This document shows, one piece after another, positions 10,963 to 23,934 of a DNA stretch of 64,000 nucleotides (positions within the stretch are counted from its first letter, which is position 1; each line of letters starts with the position of its first letter). Made by a program: the position numbers and the translations under genes. Origin of the DNA: Scalesia atractyloides (Eukaryota; Streptophyta; Magnoliopsida; Asterales; Asteraceae); the NCBI GenBank assembly GCA_947069175.1, contig CAMTDV010000013.1:29701857-29765856 (forward strand). Direction: 5' to 3'. A model generated the notes under the pieces. The model saw only the letters and a program-made list of their open reading frames with translations, was not told where the DNA came from and made no database searches.

Positions 10963-12271
10963 TGGGGTGAAATTCGAATGATAATGATTATAAATTGTGT
11001 GTTTTAGTTAGTTTTTGGCTGCTATGTGCGTTGAATGAGATAAGGTTAAACTGGTTAATTCGGACGTTTTAAGGAAGCTAGAGATAACGCAGAAGATCCG
11101 AGATACAGTTACGCAGGAGAAATTACCAATTGGGAATCGTCTGGGCCAAGAACTAATGTGGAATTGTGCGGGAATGAGTACAACGTGAAGTCGAGGGGTA
11201 TACCGGTAATTAAATGGAAGATATAACAAAAAGGAACAAAAGATGAAATAGCCTACGGTTAGATGACCGTAGGTTATAGTTAGATTACACCAAGAGGAAA
11301 AAGCCAGCAAGTCTTGACCATAGGTTACGGTCAAGAGACTGTAGCTTACGGTCACATGGTCAATTGGGACAGAATGTTGTAACCGTAGGTTACGGTCTAT
11401 GGTCCGTAGCTTACGGTTGAGATGGATGAGACTCAGAATTAGCTGACCGTAGCTTACGGTCAGATGGAAAAAATTTCGCATGAGTTGTTGCTGCAGCATA
11501 AGAAGGTGGATTAGGTCAATTATGGGGATCTATCGAGAGTACGGACGAAAACCAAGATCTAGGGCTTCAAAGTTGGCGACTTTTTCACTTCCAAACATCA
11601 TAATTCAACACCGAAGCATCAGCGTGATCAAGATTTCAACTTATTACCCAATCTTTGCAGTATCCAATCGAACAATGAGTGGCTAGTTCTTTGTTATGGT
11701 TCCTCCTAATGGAGGAATGATGTAAGTCGGATATCTAGTATGTTTTAATAACCATTTTGGATTCAGTGATCTAAGCATTTGATGCTTTTCACGATGTGCT
11801 GATTATTTCTATTGTAACTATTTACATTTTATTTAGTTTGATTTGAAACCATTCAATTCCCAGAGTTCTTGAAATTGGGATTTATTTGGCTAAGGATCAG
11901 GGTTGGTTAAGTGTGAATGATGTTTATGTGATAACCTTTCATTACTTGTTAATCGGAGTACTTAGCCACTTAACATAACAATGGGTAATTCAATCGCACT
12001 CAGTTTATATGGTTAGATAAAACATATTATTAGAATCTGATTATCATTCCAAAGTTTGGGGGAATCATCATTCTCTCTATTGAATTAAAATCCAAGTTAT
12101 TGTGTTTATTTTAGTATCATAACTTTAAAGTTCAAGTTCAGTGTTTATTGTGTTCGGTATTTAGATTTTGTTAGTATAACACTTTCCGTAAAACTCCCTT
12201 GGTTCGATACCCGACTTATCCTATCTACGTAGTTTATTTCGTTTTTTATTGACGCTAACGACAGTCCATTA
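10963..12271 (+). repeat. Athila-type 5' LTR
   Basis: It starts TGGGGTGAAAT and ends AGTCCATTA (the 3' copy ends AGTCCATCA). It carries a cluster of palindromic ACCGTAGCTTACGGT-like sites at 11250-11465. In a 74-bp stretch near 11100-11190 I count about six differences from the 3' LTR, so the pair is clearly diverged. Confidence 0.88.
11250..11465. promoter_or_regulatory. Cluster of ACCGTA..TACGGT palindromic sites in Athila LTR
   Basis: About six to seven copies of a near-palindrome of the form ACCGTAGSTTACGGT, some with one or two changes. The same motif occurs in the 3' LTR (32612-32850) and again inside the element just before the third ORF (18927-19098). Palindromic, repeated and placed at two candidate promoters, they look like protein-binding sites; this is inference. 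Confidence 0.55.
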
Positions 12272-12274
12272 AAA

Positions 12275-12292
12275 TGGCATCATTGCCGGGGA
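12275..12292 (+). other. Primer-binding site (Asp tRNA type), Athila element
   Basis: TGGCATCATTGCCGGGGA lies three bases after the 5' LTR. It differs slightly from TGGCGCCGTTGCCGGGGA, the form usual in Athila/Tat elements. Confidence 0.8.
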
Positions 12293-12373
12293 GGCGTGCG
12301 CAAAGTGCTTGATTAGTTATTTCATTTTTGTTTCTTTTGTTCAGAATTACGTGAAATCTCTTTTGTTTGTGTA

Positions 12374-14560
12374 GTGCAGGTGATCAACTTTTGCATGCAT
12401 CATACTCGACATTCCGGGCAGTCTTCACCACTAGTGTTTGATCCAGAGATAGAAAGAACAGCACGACATACTCGAGTATTGCATCGTGAGAACAGGATTG
12501 CACAACCTACAACACCGAAAACACATCCAATGGAGAGTTCAAGTAACTTCGAAAACCAACCAGTCACTCCACCTCCGCAACATCAATTCACACCAACTGC
12601 TACTCATCCTGCACCGAATACAACCATACCATCTCCACAACCATCACAGACTCATTCTGCAACTACAAGTGTCCCATCGATACCACCACCACCATTTCCT
12701 AATCTCGGCGATCTTCCACCATTTCCCAGTCAACCTTCCCTCAATTTACAAATGTGCCACAATCCTCACCATATGTGAGGATTGTCACCGATGATACTGT
12801 GATTCCATCGATGCAAACAGGGCCATCTAACTCTGTCCCTGAAACCCAGCCATTGTGTCAATAAACATATTACCCATCTTCACAGCAACACCATCAACAC
12901 TCGGCAAGAAATTCACCATCTGAACAACGAAATAGGGCAACAGATTTGGGCGATGGTTTTGAAACATCCGATGAATATGGGGGAAATCAAATGATGGGAT
13001 TGGGAATACAAGATAACTACGATACGGGATTTCGAGCAGGAGACGGGATGAATAGTGGCAATTCAGGGTTTCCTACATCAGTGAATGCTCCCATGCCGAT
13101 TAATCAGCAACCAGTTAACCGTCAGCCAAGTAACATGCTGGTTCCACCAGCACCACAGCAAGGCTGATTCCTACTGTACCGCAACCATTTCCGGCACAGC
13201 ATGCTCAAGGTCCACATAGGGTACCTCCAAGAAACATACCTCCACCGATTAACCAGTTCGAAGGTATCCCAAGAAGATTCGAACGGGAACCTATTCGGGG
13301 CGTCTAAAGTCACTTCAAGCCGCCATCGCCAATAACCCGTCACCGGTGGTTATTCCCCAATTGCGAGGTCGATCATTTGAGGTCAGTGCACAATCAATTC
13401 AGAGCCTTCCAAAGTATCATGGAGTAGTTACCAAAGAACCATATCTGCATATAGCAGCATATGATGCTCGATGCAACACCATTGGCGGTCAAGGATTTAC
13501 ACCAGATGATGTGAAACTCGTACTCTTCCAGTTTTCACTCGAATATAAGGCACAACAATGGTTCCATTCGCTACCATCGGCATCTATTTTTACATGGCAC
13601 GATATGCAACAACTGTTTCCTTGATGAGTTCTATACACCGCTGCGGACAAACAATGCACGAAAGGATATTCGGAACTTCTGACAGAAACCTGGGGAACTA
13701 TTCCACGAAGCATTTAATCGGTTTAAAATGATGTTAAAGAATTGTCCACATCACGGGATTCCACTGTGGGAGTTGTTGAACGTACTTCATGAAGGTTTGT
13801 TGGATGAGGATGCATGAGATCTTAGTTCAACCTCAAATGGAACTTTTGGTACCAATTATGAGGAGGTTGATTGGGAATACTTGGAGAGGAACGCAAGAAC
13901 TTCGAAACGTAAAACGCAATCTTCAAGAAGTGTTAGGCATTCTGTTGTAAGGGCAGTGGATAATACACCGGAAGTTAGTGGTCAAATGCCATTCTGTGGG
14001 CATTGCGGGGATTTGGGGCACATTGCTGACCAGTGTCCGAGTATTGTGTCACTAATGTTAATTATGTCCAAGGAAATGGAGGGGGCTGTAGAAACTTCAA
14101 TATGAATTCGAATACATATCATCCGGGCTTCAGAAATCACCCGAATTTTAGTTATGGAAATTCTAATAATCAAGCCAACCCAGGATTTCAAGGTAGCAAC
14201 AATTAGTATGGGGGACAGAGGAACTTTAATCAACCTCGAGTTTAGAAGAATTTTCAAGGAGGATACCACCCGAACCAGGGTGGTATGACTGGGTCTTCTA
14301 ACCATAATGTAGGTGCCAATACAATGGAGATGTTAAAGTCCATTCAACAAGATTTGGAGAAACGCAATCAGTTTGATGAAGTGTGGACTCAGAAGGATGA
14401 GGTACGTGACAAGGCTATTCAATTATTGACAACGCAGATGGGCCAACTCGCGAACGAATTGAAAGAGCTGAAACAAACAATGGGCGGCTACCAAGCGATA
14501 CAACAACAAATCCAGCTCATCAGAAAAAGGGAAACCACATCCATCAGGTGAGTACTCTTC
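12374..14560 (+). pseudogene. gag (Athila-type), degraded
   Basis: The frame starts near 12374-12396 (HHTRHSGQSSPLVFDPE) and continues as a Pro/Gln/Thr-rich region broken by stops and frameshifts. The capsid part is at 13346-13720 (LPKYHGVVTKEPYLHI, then FQFSLEYKAQQWFHSLP). One zinc knuckle lies near 13990-14035 (CGHCGDLGHIADQC, a CCHC motif). A tail rich in Gly/Asn (GSSNHNVGANTMEML) and coiled-coil-like Gln/Glu (14285-14551) follows. The order fits Athila gag, which is larger than in most gypsy lineages. Not functional. Confidence 0.75.
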
Positions 14561-14675
14561 GAATTGGTAAGGTTTACACCAAAACTCCCTCTCCGCCACA
14601 ACTTGTGGAAGGTGTGGTGGAAGATCTAGGTGAGGAGGGGGTGAGTGATGACAAAATAGAACCGCAGTTGTTAAC

Positions 14676-15330
14676 ATGAACGTAAAAGCTAATAATAATA
14701 TTAATAACCAAAGTCCAACTGTTGAACCAACCAAGGCTATGGAAGGGGAACAACTTTCACCTCCCTTTCCTGAAGCCTTGAGAAATCCAAGTAATAAGGG
14801 CATCATCAATAAAATGGGACCGCAACCCGAAGAAATTTGGGAAGTTTTTAAGCAAGTAAAAATCAACCTACCTTTGATTGATGCCATTAAACAGGTTCCG
14901 GCATATGCCAAGTATTTAAAAGACATATGTACTCAAAAACGGCAACACAAGGTTCCTAAACAGATTGATTTAACAGAAAGTGTGAGTGCCGTGTTGAATG
15001 GAGTACTTCCACCTAAGCTGCAAGATCCTAGAACGCCATTAATTCCCATTTAGGTGGGTGATTTTAAAATGAATAGGGCGTTGCTGGATCTAGGAGCTAG
15101 CGTGAGCATTCTCCCGGGAAGTTTATATGACCTATATGATTTTGGTCCATTGCGTCGAGCCGATACGACTGTTGTATTGGCAGATTTGACCCCTAAGCTT
15201 CCTCGGGGGATTGTTCGCGATGTCATTGTTAAGGTGGAAGAATTCTATTTTCCAGTAGACTTTCTGGTGCTTCATTATGTCTCTCGGACCAAATCAATCA
15301 ACCGAACGTCATTTTGGGTCTACCTTTCTT
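14676..15330 (+). pseudogene. Protease region (Athila-type)
   Basis: A linker with the segment INLPLIDAIKQVPAYAKYLK (14860-14930), characteristic of Athila/Tat polyproteins, precedes an aspartic protease-like domain from 15054. That domain has the core LLDLGASVSILPGSLYD; these elements have LDLGAS in place of the usual DTGA. An in-frame stop lies at 15051-15053 between the two parts, and a frame change near 15300 joins the next segment. The role would be polyprotein processing. Confidence 0.75.
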
Positions 15331-15544
15331 AGCCACGGCACATGCATTAATCGACTGCCGAACTGGCACTGTTGATATGACGTTTGGCAATAGGAAGGTC
15401 CGATTAAATGTGTTTTCTAACGTTTTTGACATGTTTTCCAGTGATGAATGTTTCATGGCAGATATCATTGATGGATGCTCTCTTCACTTAGAAGAGGAGA
15501 CATCCGAACTATGTTTGTTGTGTGACAAGACAGATTAGAATCAT

Positions 15545-16783
15545 ATGCTAGCTTTAAAAGAGGAGGTGCAGAATTTAGAGGTGGCAGCGATACAAGAAAG
15601 AATGCCTCTGTGGACTCATCAAGTGGAGAGCCTTCCGACCAAGATTTCATCGGGACTGAAGCCATCCTTGATCAGTCCGCCAAAGGTTGAGATGAAAGAA
15701 TTACCACAACACCTCAAATATGCCTTCCTGGGAGAGGATCAGACTCTTCCCGTCATCATCGCAGCAAATTTAGCAAAAGAACAAGAGGAAGCATTGCTGA
15801 AGGTGCTCCAAACACATAAAGCGGAAATTGGCTGGACTCTCGCTGATCTCAAAGGTATCAGCCTTTCTATTGTAATGCATAAGATTATAACTGATGCAGA
15901 TGCAAAGCCCGCATGGGATACACAGCGACACTTGAATCCTAACATGCGGGAGGTGGTGAAGAAGGAAGTTATTAAATGGTTAGATGCCGACATAAAATAT
16001 CCAATCTCCGACAGTGCGTGGGTAAGCCCGACTCAGACAGTGCCTAAGAAAGCAGGGATCCAAATTGTTAAAGGCGAAAACGGTGAGCAGATCGCCACTC
16101 GGCCGGTAACCGGGTGGCGCGTGTGCATTGATTACAGAAAACTGAATACTGCCGCATCAAAGGATCACTTTCCTTTGCTCTTCATTGATCAGATTGTTGA
16201 AAAATTGTCAGGTCAGAAATTTTACTACTTTTTAGATGGTTATTCAGGGTATAATCATATCGCCATACATCTCGATCACCAAGAAAAGACCACATTCACA
16301 TGCCCGTACGGTACTTCCGCATTCAGGCGGATGCCGTTTGGGTTGTGCAATGCCCCGGCCACCTTCCAAAGGTGCATGATGAGTATCTTCTCTGATATGG
16401 TCGGGGACACCTTAGAAATTTTTATGGATGATTTCTCCGTGTTCGGTCCATCATTTGACACATGTTTAAATGAACTGTCTAGGGTATTGGAGCGATGTGT
16501 AAAAAACAATTTGGTACTTAGTTGGGAGAAGAGCCATTTCATGGTTCAAGAGGGCATTGTGTTAGGACACGCAGTGTCGAGTAAAGGGATCGAAGTTGAT
16601 AGGGCTAAAATCAAAGTGATATCTACATTACCACCGCCCACCAATGTCAAAGGCGTCTGTTCCTTTTTAGGACACGCTGGGTTTTACCGTAGGTTCATAA
16701 AAGGTTTTAGTGTCAGCACCAAACCATTGTGTAATCTACTTTTAAAAGATGTTCCTTTTGAGTTCAAAGATGATTGTGTTTAA
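15545..16783 (+). pseudogene. Reverse transcriptase (Athila-type), 412-codon open segment
   Basis: Reverse transcriptase copying the element RNA into DNA. It includes WRVCIDYRKLNTAASKDHFP (RT box), YYFLDGYSGYNHIAI, the RMPFGLCNAPATFQRCM block and the catalytic box FMDDFSVFG, where M-D-D replaces the more usual IDD. The thumb region (GIVLGHAVSSKGIEVDRAKI) follows. It stops at TAA 16781-16783 right before RNase H, which continues in the same direction, so the original polyprotein is broken here. The RT active site itself looks complete. Confidence 0.85.
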
Positions 16784-16825
16784 GCGTTTAATATATTAAA
16801 GGAACAACTGGTACAAGCCCCGATC

Positions 16826-17560
16826 TTGCAATCACCGGCCTGGACAAAACCTTTCGAAATAATGTGTGATGCAAGTGACTTTGCCATCGGGGCAGTACCA
16901 GGATATCGGGTAGATAAGAAACCGGTTGTTATCTACTATGCAAGCAAAACTCTCTCCGATACTCAACTTAATTACACTACAACGGAGAAAGAGTTGCTTG
17001 CCGTTGTCTATGCACATGATAAATTCCGGTCATATATCTGGGGAAGTAAAGTAATCATTTACTCTGATCATAGCGTGGTAAAATATTTAATTGAAAAGAA
17101 GGATGCGAAACCAAGTTTGATTCGTTGGGTCCTTCTATTACAAGAATTTGATCTAGAAATTCGAGACAAAAAGGGGTGCGTAAATGTGGTCGCGGACCAT
17201 CTGTCACGATTACCGCAGGATTGCGAGGATGTCACACCTGCGATCAATGAGCAATTCCCGGATGAGTTTATTATGTCTGTCAATTCTAAACCATGGTATG
17301 CTAATTTTGCTAATTATATTGTTTCAGGTACGATGCCGGAAGCATGGAATAAGAGGAGGAAACAACAATTTTTGGCACAGGTGAAGAATTATATTTGGGA
17401 TGAACCGGATTTATTCTGGATAGGTGCTGATCAAATTATCCGGAGGTGTATTCCGGAGACAAAATTTCAGGACGTGTTGCAACACGCCCACGCTTCGGCG
17501 TCCTGTGGCCATTTCAGCGGACAAAAGACGGGCCATAAAGTGTTAGAGTGTGGTCTTTAT
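16826..17560 (+). pseudogene. RNase H and integrase zinc domain (Athila-type)
   Basis: RNase H has IMCDASDFAIGAV (first catalytic Asp), EKELLAVVYAHDKFRSY (catalytic Glu), IYSDHSVVKYL (Asp) and VNVVADHLSRL (Asp), so all four acidic residues are visible. It is followed by the HHCC zinc-binding region of integrase (HASASCGHFSGQKTGHKVLE). The HHCC cysteines continue only after a frameshift near 17590. Confidence 0.8.
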
Positions 17561-17589
17561 TGGCCGACACTCTTTAAAGATGCTTTTGC

Positions 17590-18604
17590 TTTCCTAAACA
17601 TTGTACCAATTGTCAGAAAATGGGCGGAATTTCTAAACGGGACGAAATGCCAATGCAGCCAATTTTGGTTGTTGACATTTTTGGCGTGTGGGGAATCGAC
17701 TTTATGGGACCTTTTCCAAATTCTAATGGTCATCTATATAACTTGGTAGCGGTTGACTATGTTTCAAAATGGGTTGAAGCAATAGCCACCAGGACCAACG
17801 ACCATACCGTGGTTTGTAAGTTTGTTCAGGCACATATTTTCTCATGATTTGGAGTACCCCGAGTGGTCATTAGTGATGGGGGGTCTCACTTTAAAATTTT
17901 CAATGTGGACAAACTTCTGAAATGGTATGGCGTTGACCCTCGCATTGCTACACCATATCATCCGCAGACAAGTGGACAAGTGGAAGTCTCAAATTGGCAG
18001 ATTAAGGAAATTTTACAAAAAATGATGCGCATTGACCGCAAGGATTGGTCCTCTAAACTTGATGACGCCTAGTGGGCCTATCGCACCACGTATAAAACTC
18101 CTATTAGCACTACCCCTTATCGATTGGTGTATAGGTAGGGTTGTCATTTACCCATGGAAATCGCTCATCGAGCATTATGGGCTATTAAACAGGTCAACAC
18201 TGATTATTCTGATGCAGGTGCCCACAAGTTGTTGAAGTTGAGTGAGCTCGAAGAGCTGCGACACGAAGCGTACGACACAGTTGTCGCCTATAAGGACAAG
18301 ATGAAGGCCGTTCATGATGCGAAGTTGCGACGCCAATTTTTTTTCCGTGGGTCAAAAGGTATGGTTATTTAACTCCTGTCTAAAACTGTTCCCATGTAAA
18401 TTGAAAAGCAAGTGGGCGGGCCCGTTTGTGATTATACGCGTTGGGAAGTTTGGAGATGTGGAAATTGAAGACCCAAAGGACCAACGCAGGCAAGTGGTAA
18501 ATGGCCACCGACTGAAACCGTATTTGGACGCAGATGACTTGAATGCTTCACCGATAGATGAGGTGAACTTCCTCGGAGGTTCACCCGACTACACAACCTC
18601 TTAA
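17590..18604 (+). pseudogene. Integrase core and C-terminus (Athila-type)
   Basis: The catalytic core is recognisable: GIDFMGPFPNSNGHLYNLVA (first Asp), VISDGGSHF (second Asp) and TSGQVEVSNWQIKEIL (Glu). A C-terminal segment with KWAGPFVIIRVGKFGDVEIE follows, close to the end of the polyprotein at 18604. In-frame stops at about 17845, 18070 and 18138 and a frameshift near 18340 break it. Integrase would insert the cDNA; this copy cannot make it. Confidence 0.8.
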
Positions 18605-19504
18605 GGGGTAGGCGATGTCCGACTGAAGACGAAAATTTAGCGCTGCCGGGAGGCAACCCGGATTACGGTACATATTCCTTTTGTGTTGTTTATGTTTTCT
18701 GGTTTTCGTGTATGTTGTGGAATGGTTGAACAGGTTGTTGGTCACCACTCCTGGACATGGTGCAAGTGTGAGAACGTACGAGCTGTGACGGTCGGTCAAA
18801 GGATATTTGTGTGTCGCGGTCGACACTCAGTTTGTCCGGGGGTGGCATGGTATAGAGAACACCATAAATTGAAACAACCGTGCAGTCATTCTCATATATA
18901 TAAAAAAACATATAAAAAATAATTTTAACCTGACCGTAACCTATGGTCATGGACCGTAGGCTACGGTCCACATATCGAACATTTGCCAGCAACTCCTGAC
19001 CGTAACATACAGTCATGGACCGTAGGCTACGGTTCAAGTGAAATGTTCTCAGAATTAAGGGACAGTAAGCTACAGCCCAGACCGTAGCTTACGGTCGGGT
19101 GCAGACAAGTGGTTTGGGTCGGGTGAGGTAGTTTGCGTCGAACCATTTCGTGTGAATCTGATAGATAATGTAAAAGAGATCCATACTCCAACCCTAAATA
19201 CACTATTACCTCATTCAATTATACCACAACTCTATATCACCATCTTCTTCCTCCTCAAAATCCCTCACCTCCCATATCTCTTCCCCCACCTCAAACTCTC
19301 ATTACATGACCAAATCGGGTGATTCAGCCTAAATCGTGTAGAAATTCGAGAGGAATATAATCCCTATCTCAGTTTCATTCGAAGAACATCAGATCATTGA
19401 GAATCAACTCGTCAACAACAAACCCTAAACTCTAAATTTGGGGCTTTTCATCCAAACGTCAAGTCAAGCAATTTCAGTAGTATCTAAGCTTTTTAAGCTA
19501 CCAA
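18605..19504 (+). promoter_or_regulatory. Possible internal promoter/leader before third ORF (Athila-type)
   Basis: This non-coding stretch sits between integrase and the third ORF. It has about five or six palindromic ACCGTA..TACGGT sites at 18927-19098, the same motif as in the LTR. A CT-rich leader follows (19235-19300). It ends in the splice-donor-like AAG-GTATGA at about 19504. The layout suggests a separate transcription unit for the downstream ORF; this is inference. Confidence 0.45.
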
Positions 19505-19799
19505 GGTATGATTTTTATCCCCAATTTTCTTCTTAACGGTTAGCTTGAAGGTACGGGTGTTACTAAGGGGTGATGTGTTCTCATCTAGTTAATGGTTAAG
19601 TGAATATGAGGTACTGAGGCACAAAATGGTAACCGTACTGGGATTGATAAAGTACAAGAGGGTTGGGGAATAGATGCAAGCTAGCTGAGTACTGAACAAG
19701 TGTGGGGAGGTTAAAGGGATAACACACTTGAAATTAATTAATTGAATAACTTTAATTGACTTATTGGGTTTGGGTGTTGTTATTGGTAATTGTGTGCAG

Positions 19800-21575
19800 A
19801 TGGTGCGGGAGAAAAGAGCGGGGAAAGAAAAAGCTGTCGAGCCTTCAGTCACTGCTCCTGCAAGATCGAAGCGAAGAAGGGGAACAGGCATAGAGATTAA
19901 AGAGGTAGAATCGTCAGAAGAGGGGAAGAGCTCCAGTATTGTCATGGTGACGTACCGTACCGCCCAACCTGGACGAAGGGCCCCCTCAACAAGCAAACGC
20001 AAAGAGTATCAGGCAGACTTGTTTTATGCCAAAATGGGGGATGAGCATTCGGTTAAGGAGAATACGTGCTTTGAGAAAATGGTCTACAAACCGGATTTAA
20101 GGGCATTGGGGCTATATCAAAAACTTGTAGCACTTGGATGGGAGGCAGTCGCAGACTTCATGGTCATGAGAAAGTCGATGTGTACATAAAGAGTGTAATG
20201 GCTTGGCTGAGCACATTGGAAAGGGATGAGGGTAATAATCCACCAAGGACCACTACTCTTAATGGCGTGGTTAATGGAAAGCGAGCCACCATGTCGTTGG
20301 CGACACTGAGGCAGGTGGCCAGATTTGATTCGCAAGCCGATGATTTTTACCAACTGATCAACGAGAATGACTACTTTAATGAGCAGTCGAATTTGGTGAG
20401 TGAGCGTTTGATGTACTCGGAACTGTTCCTGTTGGATAAGGGCGTTGAGATGAGGCGGGATAATCTGAAGCCGCTCGTCAGGGTATTGCTGAGTTTTGTC
20501 ATGACCAACGTGGCTCCTAGACTGGGAGACAGAATGGCTATATGAAAGTGGGAGTTGCCGCTCCTGTATGCTACCATGACCGGTCAACCACACTTATCAT
20601 TTGGGCAGCTAGTGATGATGCATGTCTGGCAGAGCAGGAATGCCAAGTTGAAAAACTTAATACCTCATGCCAGACTGATTAGTACACTTCTAGGAAGACA
20701 GGGGCATTGCTACCAACGGAATACCCATTCTCCAAACCTCATGCAATCTTCTCCATTGCAGATATGTGCAAACATGGCCGTATTTCTTACAAGAAGACAA
20801 AACTGTGGCACAAAATTCAATACAGGGGTGGGGCAAAGCTTAAGGTACTGCAGTGGGGAAAAACAGCACCTAAGCAGGGGGAGATGGATGATTTGGATTC
20901 TAGTGATGAGGAGGTGATACGACAGAGAAGTGAGGCTGGTATCGATGTAGATGCAGGGTCGAGCAGGCAACCGGAAGCACAGCAACAGTCAACGCATTCG
21001 TGGGCGATCTTTGATATGAGACACAAGTGTTTGTTAATAGCCAGCGACCGTCCGATTATGGCAAATGGGAGATGTTGCAGCAGGCTATTTTCGATCAAGG
21101 GTCCAGCAAGATATCGAGCGAGAACGTGAGCATAAGGAGCTGATGGATTATATGGCACGAACAAAGCGGATGCGCCATCTTGAATCACAGATGGAACTGA
21201 ATATGCGGGCAAATGATGAGAACCAGACCCGACGTCATCTGAACTATTACCAAGGAGTCCCATATGTGGAAAATCCACCATACATGGATTATAGCTAGGA
21301 GCCACCATATCAGCCTGGAATGACCCGACATCCGATGCCGCAAGTCCACGGGTCCATGTGGTTGCCGCGAGAGTATACGGAGCTGCACTTCCAAAGCTCA
21401 TACCCAGATCAGCCGCCGCCTTATGAGTACTCACAATCACAGCAGTAGTCGCAATCATCACAACAGCAGCAAGATCGTCCGGAAGGAGGGTTAGCTGACA
21501 TTTTCAACATGAGCGCTTTCTATGAACATCTGGGTGGTTACTATGGACATCCGCCGGGCCCCTCGTATCAATGAG
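19800..21575 (+). pseudogene. Third ORF after integrase (Athila 'env-like' position)
   Basis: The ATG at 19800 follows TTGTGTGCAG, a good splice acceptor. The product starts MVREKRAGKEKAVEPSV, is basic at first, and then has FYAKMGDEHSVKENTCFEKM, VYIKSVMAWLSTLER and a block around HLSFGQLVMMHVWQ. A Glu/Ser/Gln-rich tail follows. Frameshifts near 20150 and 20700, a stop at 20543-20545 and later stops break it. Other Athila elements carry an ORF at this place that was called env-like. Here I see no signal peptide and no membrane segment, so an envelope role is not supported. It resembles the uncharacterised 'putative plant transposon protein' family. Confidence 0.65.
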
Positions 21576-22842
21576 CATTCGCTGATCAGTTGCTTCAATC
21601 AGGTCCATGTGCTCGACTCTATCTATCTGTTTGTTATTTCTGGTTTAAGATAATTATTATTTTGTGTTCATTCGTGGTGTGTTGATGTAGTTGGGATGGT
21701 TTGTAATTGGTTGAATAGGGTTAGTCGTCTCTTGGGGTTAATGGTTAGTATTCTCGGGCTAATTTTAAAGTGCACCATACATTGGGGACAATATATCCCA
21801 AGTGTGGGATGTGGGAGGCTCGAGAAGGGATAGTTGGGTAAACGTTGAAAAACAGCTCGAAATTGTTCCTTAAGTGCGCTAATTTTTTTAAGTTTTGTTT
21901 TAAAAAGTGGTTGTCACCTTAAGTGCGCTAATTTGTTATGAAAGCCTACGATTTCGAACATTAATGGATCTCCTAATGGTAATAATTAGCATACTCTTGT
22001 CGTAATTGTTCCTTTAAGTTTCATGAGAGTAGGCCTGACGGGGTTGCCCTATATTAAAGTGGAGATATATGTGTGTATAAGGGTAACATGTTTTAGATTG
22101 CACATGTTATTTGTCGGCAACCATTTATCTTTTTCTTGGTGAGGTTTGAGCCAATAGATGTGATAGGATATCAAGATGAATCAATTGTTGAGAGAGGTCT
22201 ATATGACATTCTGCATTAGAACTTGTGTAATTTGATACATGTTGAAACTGTGCGGTGACATGGGCGGATGAACAATGAAGGTAGTAGGAATCATATACAT
22301 TGTAGCGGAAGTGTGGCTGTATGACGATTAGTTTTAATGGTTCAAGTGGATCCACCCGTCATTCATTGGTTTTTTTTTTAAATTACCGGGGAAAACAATA
22401 ATAAAAGAAGAAGGGGAATAATAATTCGAATGTGCGGGTAGAAACCCAAGTATGTATATGTGAAGAAGTCGTTAAGATTTGGTGGTTTATTGTTAGCTAG
22501 TGGGAGAAAAGAAGAAAATGGAAGAATGACAACGAGTCTTACTGTTAGCTCAAAGTCTACGCTAAAAAGCATACTGATATGTATCATGTCATTTGTACAA
22601 TGTAAACGTGATTGTTATACAAGTTTATAATTGTAGAAGTCATAATTGGCCATGAGTGAATATATACTAGCACATCACACGCTAGTCAATTGTTGAACCG
22701 AGTGGAGGGTACATTGTGAGGGGCAAGTAGCATGTGTTCAAATTATAAGCATGTTAGTTTTATATAGACAGGTCTTGTATTTGAATTGTATTAACAGTGT
22801 CAGGTTGTAAATCTTGATTGTGTTAGTCTATGGGATGATTAC
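21576..22842 (+). other. Athila 3' non-coding region, left of inner insertion
   Basis: No gene seen. It contains TTGGGGACAAT..AAGTGTGGGA at about 21784-21812. The same phrase recurs immediately before the 3' LTR (32260-32292), where it serves as the polypurine-type primer region. A 19-bp phrase, CCTTAAGTGCGCTAATTTG or close to it, occurs twice (about 21868 and 21918). Confidence 0.5.
22838..22842. repeat. Target duplication ATTAC, left, of gag-only element
   Basis: It is repeated perfectly at 32176-32180. Confidence 0.92.
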
Positions 22843-23934
22843 TGTCACACCCCAACCCGCAGCGGATAAGGTGATCGGGGCATGATTGGGTTATCATCAA
22901 AGCTCATGACATTTATTAAATGTTTCATATTCATTAATACAAATTAAATGAAAGTTTACAATGATTGCTACAACATGATCTAACTAACAATCTAACTCCT
23001 TTGTTTCTCTTCTAAGGCATATCCTATGCTATCCTTGCTTCAACCTGTTCACCTGTATCATGTGTAAAAAGGTTTTTGGATCAACATAATGTTGGCGAGT
23101 GAATCCTATGGAAAACATTTGAACAATTCATTTAAATTGATTATGAAATATGTGCACAACCAAACATGAATAAAATTAGATGTAACTTGATCAACAATCA
23201 TAATATGTTAAATGAAACACTCATGAATAATAATGGAACAATTAAAGGCACGCGATGCTCAACTCGTCTCTCACGAGGAGCTGAGGGGCCTGATGAATGA
23301 ATTGCATAAACATGATTATATGAATAACACAACCACAAACAATATAAACTCAATGATACACACATGAATAATAATGAATTTGAATTGAAGCACGCGATGT
23401 TCTACTCGATTCCCACGAGGAACTGATGGGCTTAATGTATGAGTTTCATGTAATTTGACAAACGGAATATAAATAAATCACAACAATAAATCAATCTAAG
23501 TTTAAGTCATGATGTGGTATGGCACAAGTTTAAATAAATAAATTAATTAATTCAAAACCATGACACACCCCAAAACGTGTAATTTAAAAGGGGGAATTGT
23601 AAGATTCACTCACAGTGGGTGCGTTCGGTTGATGATGATGAATGCACGCGAAGTGGTTTTAACCACGAGTGAGATTTAACCTAGATAAATCGCATTATGG
23701 TTTGGTGAGTAAACGGATTTTATTAAACTATTTTAGTAGGATTGTTGGGTGTATTTTTGTGAGTTTGAGGCTATTTTCAAATCTTAAAAATGTTATTTTT
23801 AAGTATTTATAATTGATTTTTACTTAAAATAATTAAATAAAAATAATAAAAAATATTTATTTTTTTCTGCTACAGTAACATTGACCAGTTGACTTTGACT
23901 GGTCGTTGACCGGTTTTGAGGCATATTGTTGTGC

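Noticed and set aside
19800..21575. Envelope glycoprotein gene (endogenous retrovirus)
   Set aside because: The position fits, but no signal peptide, cleavage site or membrane segment is visible, so I describe only a third ORF.
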